From: Deinococcus sp.
GTDB taxonomy: Bacteria; Deinococcota; Deinococci; Deinococcales; Deinococcaceae
DNA: 8,584 bases
Direction of reading: 5' to 3'
Assembly: GCA_018260275.1 (NCBI GenBank)
Contig: JAGLBK010000110.1
Coordinates: forward strand, 1-8,584
The translations under genes were made by a program, and so were the position numbers. Below the pieces are notes generated by a model. It did not search any database. It was not told the origin of the DNA and was given only the letters and a program-made list of their open reading frames with translations. Shown one piece after another: positions 7,422-8,584 of the stretch (positions are counted from its first letter, which is position 1; each line of letters begins with the position of its first letter).

Positions 7422-7450
7422 GGCGCACCCACCCGGAAGGCAGGTGCGCC
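7422..7450 (-). terminator. Stem-loop just after the upstream gene, possible terminator
   Basis: A perfect 8-base inverted repeat (GGCGCACC / GGTGCGCC) with a 13-base loop begins about nine bases after the TAA at 7460. Its GC-rich stem and its position suit a transcription terminator or 3'-end stabiliser. It is followed by CCCTTTGC rather than a clean T-run, so it is not a canonical intrinsic terminator. Partial read-through into the next gene is plausible. Confidence 0.45.
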
Positions 7451-7459
7451 GCAGAGGGC

Positions 7460-8584
7460 TTATTTGTCGTTAACGCGCTGCTGGAAGGTGGCGGTGATGG
7501 TTTCGCCGGGCTTCAGGATGTCGGCAGCGGTGATGTTGCCGTCGCCGTTGGTATCGACACCTGCGCAGACGGTGGCTTCCAGAGGCGTGCTGGTGAAGGG
7601 AGTCTTCTGCCAGCTGGTGACTTTACCCGTGCTGTCGGCCAGACCATACACCACGGTGCCTGCTGCGCTGGTCGTAGCGGTGTAGGACACGAAGGTGGTG
7701 ACGACATTGACCTTGTCGCAGACGCGAGCAGCCGTGACGTTCGCATTGCTGGCGTTCTTGGCAATGATGGTGTAGGTGAGGGTTTCGCCGGGCTTGGCTT
7801 CAGTAGCATTGACACTCTTGGTGACCGTGGGCTTGCCGCTGGTGCCGACCGTAACGGTGTCGTTGCCGTCGGTGCCTTTCGCGCCGGTGTTAGGCGAGGT
7901 GGCGTTCTGGGTCAGCGTGATCGTCTGGGCAGCAGCGTCACAGGGGACGTCCAGCACGGCGATCAGTTTGACTTCGCTGCCGCCAGCAATCGCGCCGGTA
8001 TCGGGCTTGCCGTCGCCGTTGGTGTCGGTCAGGGCGGTGTCGCCGCCGTCGAGCTTGCCGTCGCCGTTCACGTCTCTGTAGTACGTGATGGGGGTGTTCA
8101 CGATAGCGCCGCTGTTCAGCTTGATCGGCGCGGTGCCGTCAATGTTGTACAGGTCGGTGGCGCTGCCGGTGTTGCCCACTTCCATCGCCAGGTAGGTGCG
8201 GATGGGCGCGGTGCAGGTGGCCGGGGGCAGGATGGGGTTGCTGGGGTTGCCCGAGCCGTTGGGGAAGTCGGTGGTGGTGCCGGTGGGGGGCGTACCCACG
8301 GGGGCAGGGTCGCCACCGATGCCGGAGGTCGGATCACCGAAGGCCAGACCAGGCAGGTTGACGATGTCCTGGGTCGGGTCGCTCTTGGTGGGATCGTTGG
8401 AGCTGACCACGTGCACGGTCACGGTGGGAAGCACGCCAGTAGCGGGGGTGCTGCCAGCAGGGAACTCGACTTTGACCAGGATGTCGGCGGTATTGTTCTG
8501 GCCCACGGTGCCCACGTCGGGGATGCCGTCGCCGTTGTGGTCGGTCAGCGGGGTGCCGTCGGGGTTTTGCAAGGTGACCTTGGT
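7460..8584 (-). CDS. DUF11-domain surface protein with calcium-loop motifs, C-terminal part (5' end outside the window)
   Basis: The frame is open from the window edge to a TAA at 7462-7460, giving 374 visible residues; the true start lies beyond base 8584. An apparent TTG start at 8572 is only an internal leucine codon, since the frame continues upstream as T-K-V-T. The visible part holds beta-rich segments, a Gly/Pro/Thr-rich linker (GDPAPVGTPPTGTTTDFP), and four DxNGDGxxx loops of the calcium-binding dockerin/thrombospondin-3 type. It ends in a DUF11 domain beginning TVTKSVNATEAKPGETLTYT and closing PGETITATFQQRVNDK. There are four cysteines, which fits an oxidising, exported location. DUF11 repeats are known as building blocks of bacterial surface and outer-membrane-associated proteins. 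I infer a secreted or surface-attached structural protein. No sorting signal or anchor is visible at its C-terminus, so how it is held at the surface is unknown. Exact function is not recognised. Confidence 0.85.
   Translation of the reverse strand, partial: TKVTLQNPDGTPLTDHNGDGIPDVGTVGQNNTADILVKVEFPAGSTPATGVLPTVTVHVVSSNDPTKSDPTQDIVNLPGLAFGDPTSGIGGDPAPVGTPPTGTTTDFPNGSGNPSNPILPPATCTAPIRTYLAMEVGNTGSATDLYNIDGTAPIKLNSGAIVNTPITYYRDVNGDGKLDGGDTALTDTNGDGKPDTGAIAGGSEVKLIAVLDVPCDAAAQTITLTQNATSPNTGAKGTDGNDTVTVGTSGKPTVTKSVNATEAKPGETLTYTIIAKNASNANVTAARVCDKVNVVTTFVSYTATTSAAGTVVYGLADSTGKVTSWQKTPFTSTPLEATVCAGVDTNGDGNITAADILKPGETITATFQQRVNDK
7514..7555 (-). other. Dockerin-like loop and helix motif (DTNGDGNITAADIL)
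   Basis: The fourteen residues D-T-N-G-D-G-N-I-T-A-A-D-I-L match the first half of a dockerin or EF-hand repeat: a DxNxDG loop with Asp at position 12, running into the start of a helix. It sits inside the terminal DUF11 domain just before the PGETITATF strand. Only one such half-repeat is present, so this is not a complete dockerin. It more likely acts as a calcium-stabilised insertion within the beta-sandwich. Confidence 0.5.
8000..8074 (-). repeat. Two tandem calcium-loop motifs (DVNGDGKLD and DTNGDGKPD)
   Basis: Two nine-residue loops, DVNGDGKLD (8074-8048) and DTNGDGKPD (8026-8000), are separated by the seven residues G-G-D-T-A-L-T. The DNA repeats as well: GCCGTCGCCGTT on the plus strand occurs in both loops and again in the loops at 8516-8542 and 7514-7555. 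The spacing resembles paired calcium loops that rigidify tandem surface domains. The residues are seen directly; metal binding is inferred. Confidence 0.6.
8516..8542 (-). other. Calcium-binding-type loop DHNGDGIPD
   Basis: Nine codons encode D-H-N-G-D-G-I-P-D. Acidic or amide side chains sit at positions 1, 3, 5 and 9, the pattern of EF-hand-like/thrombospondin type-3 calcium loops. It lies in the partial upstream surface protein, close to the window edge. Calcium binding is inferred from the motif alone. Confidence 0.55.

Noticed and set aside
7514..8542. Repeated GCCGTCGCCGTT words considered as a CRISPR-like or regulatory DNA repeat
   Set aside because: Spacing is irregular and each copy is in frame, encoding the N-G-D-G core of a calcium loop. 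The repetition is explained by protein structure.
8570..8572. TTG at 8572 as the start of the upstream surface gene
   Set aside because: The frame is open to the window edge and there is no signal peptide after it. The sequence begins in the middle of a calcium-loop domain, so this is an internal codon of a truncated gene.
1..8584. Insertion sequences, tRNA genes, attachment sites and phage genes
   Set aside because: Apart from the 168-base gap, the window is continuous coding sequence for surface proteins. I saw no transposase motifs, terminal inverted repeats with target duplications, or tRNA-like cloverleaf sequence.

Overview
The window reads as a piece of a GC-rich bacterial chromosome or large replicon devoted to secreted cell-surface proteins. 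All three supported genes lie on the minus strand, so transcription runs from base 8584 towards base 1. The protein types fit the Deinococcus/Thermus group, most likely Deinococcus: long export-directed proteins of DUF11-type beta-sandwich repeats, an SdrD B-like domain, and a giant protein ending in what looks like an outer-membrane beta-barrel. That assignment rests on remembered family resemblance. The window holds no rRNA, tRNA or other phylogenetic marker.

Layout in the direction of transcription: (1) bases 8584-7460 hold the C-terminal 374 residues of a surface protein with calcium-loop motifs and a terminal DUF11 domain; its start lies outside the window. (2) A 168-base gap (7459-7292) contains four inverted repeats, a weak promoter candidate and a strong Shine-Dalgarno sequence. 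(3) Bases 7291-4298 hold a complete 997-residue secreted protein: signal peptide, about five beta-sandwich/DUF11 units, an SdrD B-like domain and a short terminal beta domain. (4) Two bases after its stop, a GTG at 4295 starts a very large open frame. It has no stop down to base 1, giving at least 1431 residues. It encodes a signal peptide, a long beta-sandwich ectodomain, a proline-rich hinge, a half DUF11 domain, further Ig-like domains, a GDSST-motif region and the first part of a probable outer-membrane beta-barrel. The window cuts it inside the barrel.

The second and third genes are almost certainly co-transcribed and probably translationally coupled, because the ribosome binding site of the third is made from the last codons of the second. 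Together they look like a two-part surface module. The barrel protein would be the outer-membrane anchor, and the DUF11/SdrB protein a calcium-stabilised exported partner or stalk. The first gene is a related surface protein upstream, separated by hairpins that could end or attenuate its transcript. The joint function (adhesion, envelope layer or receptor) cannot be read from the sequence.
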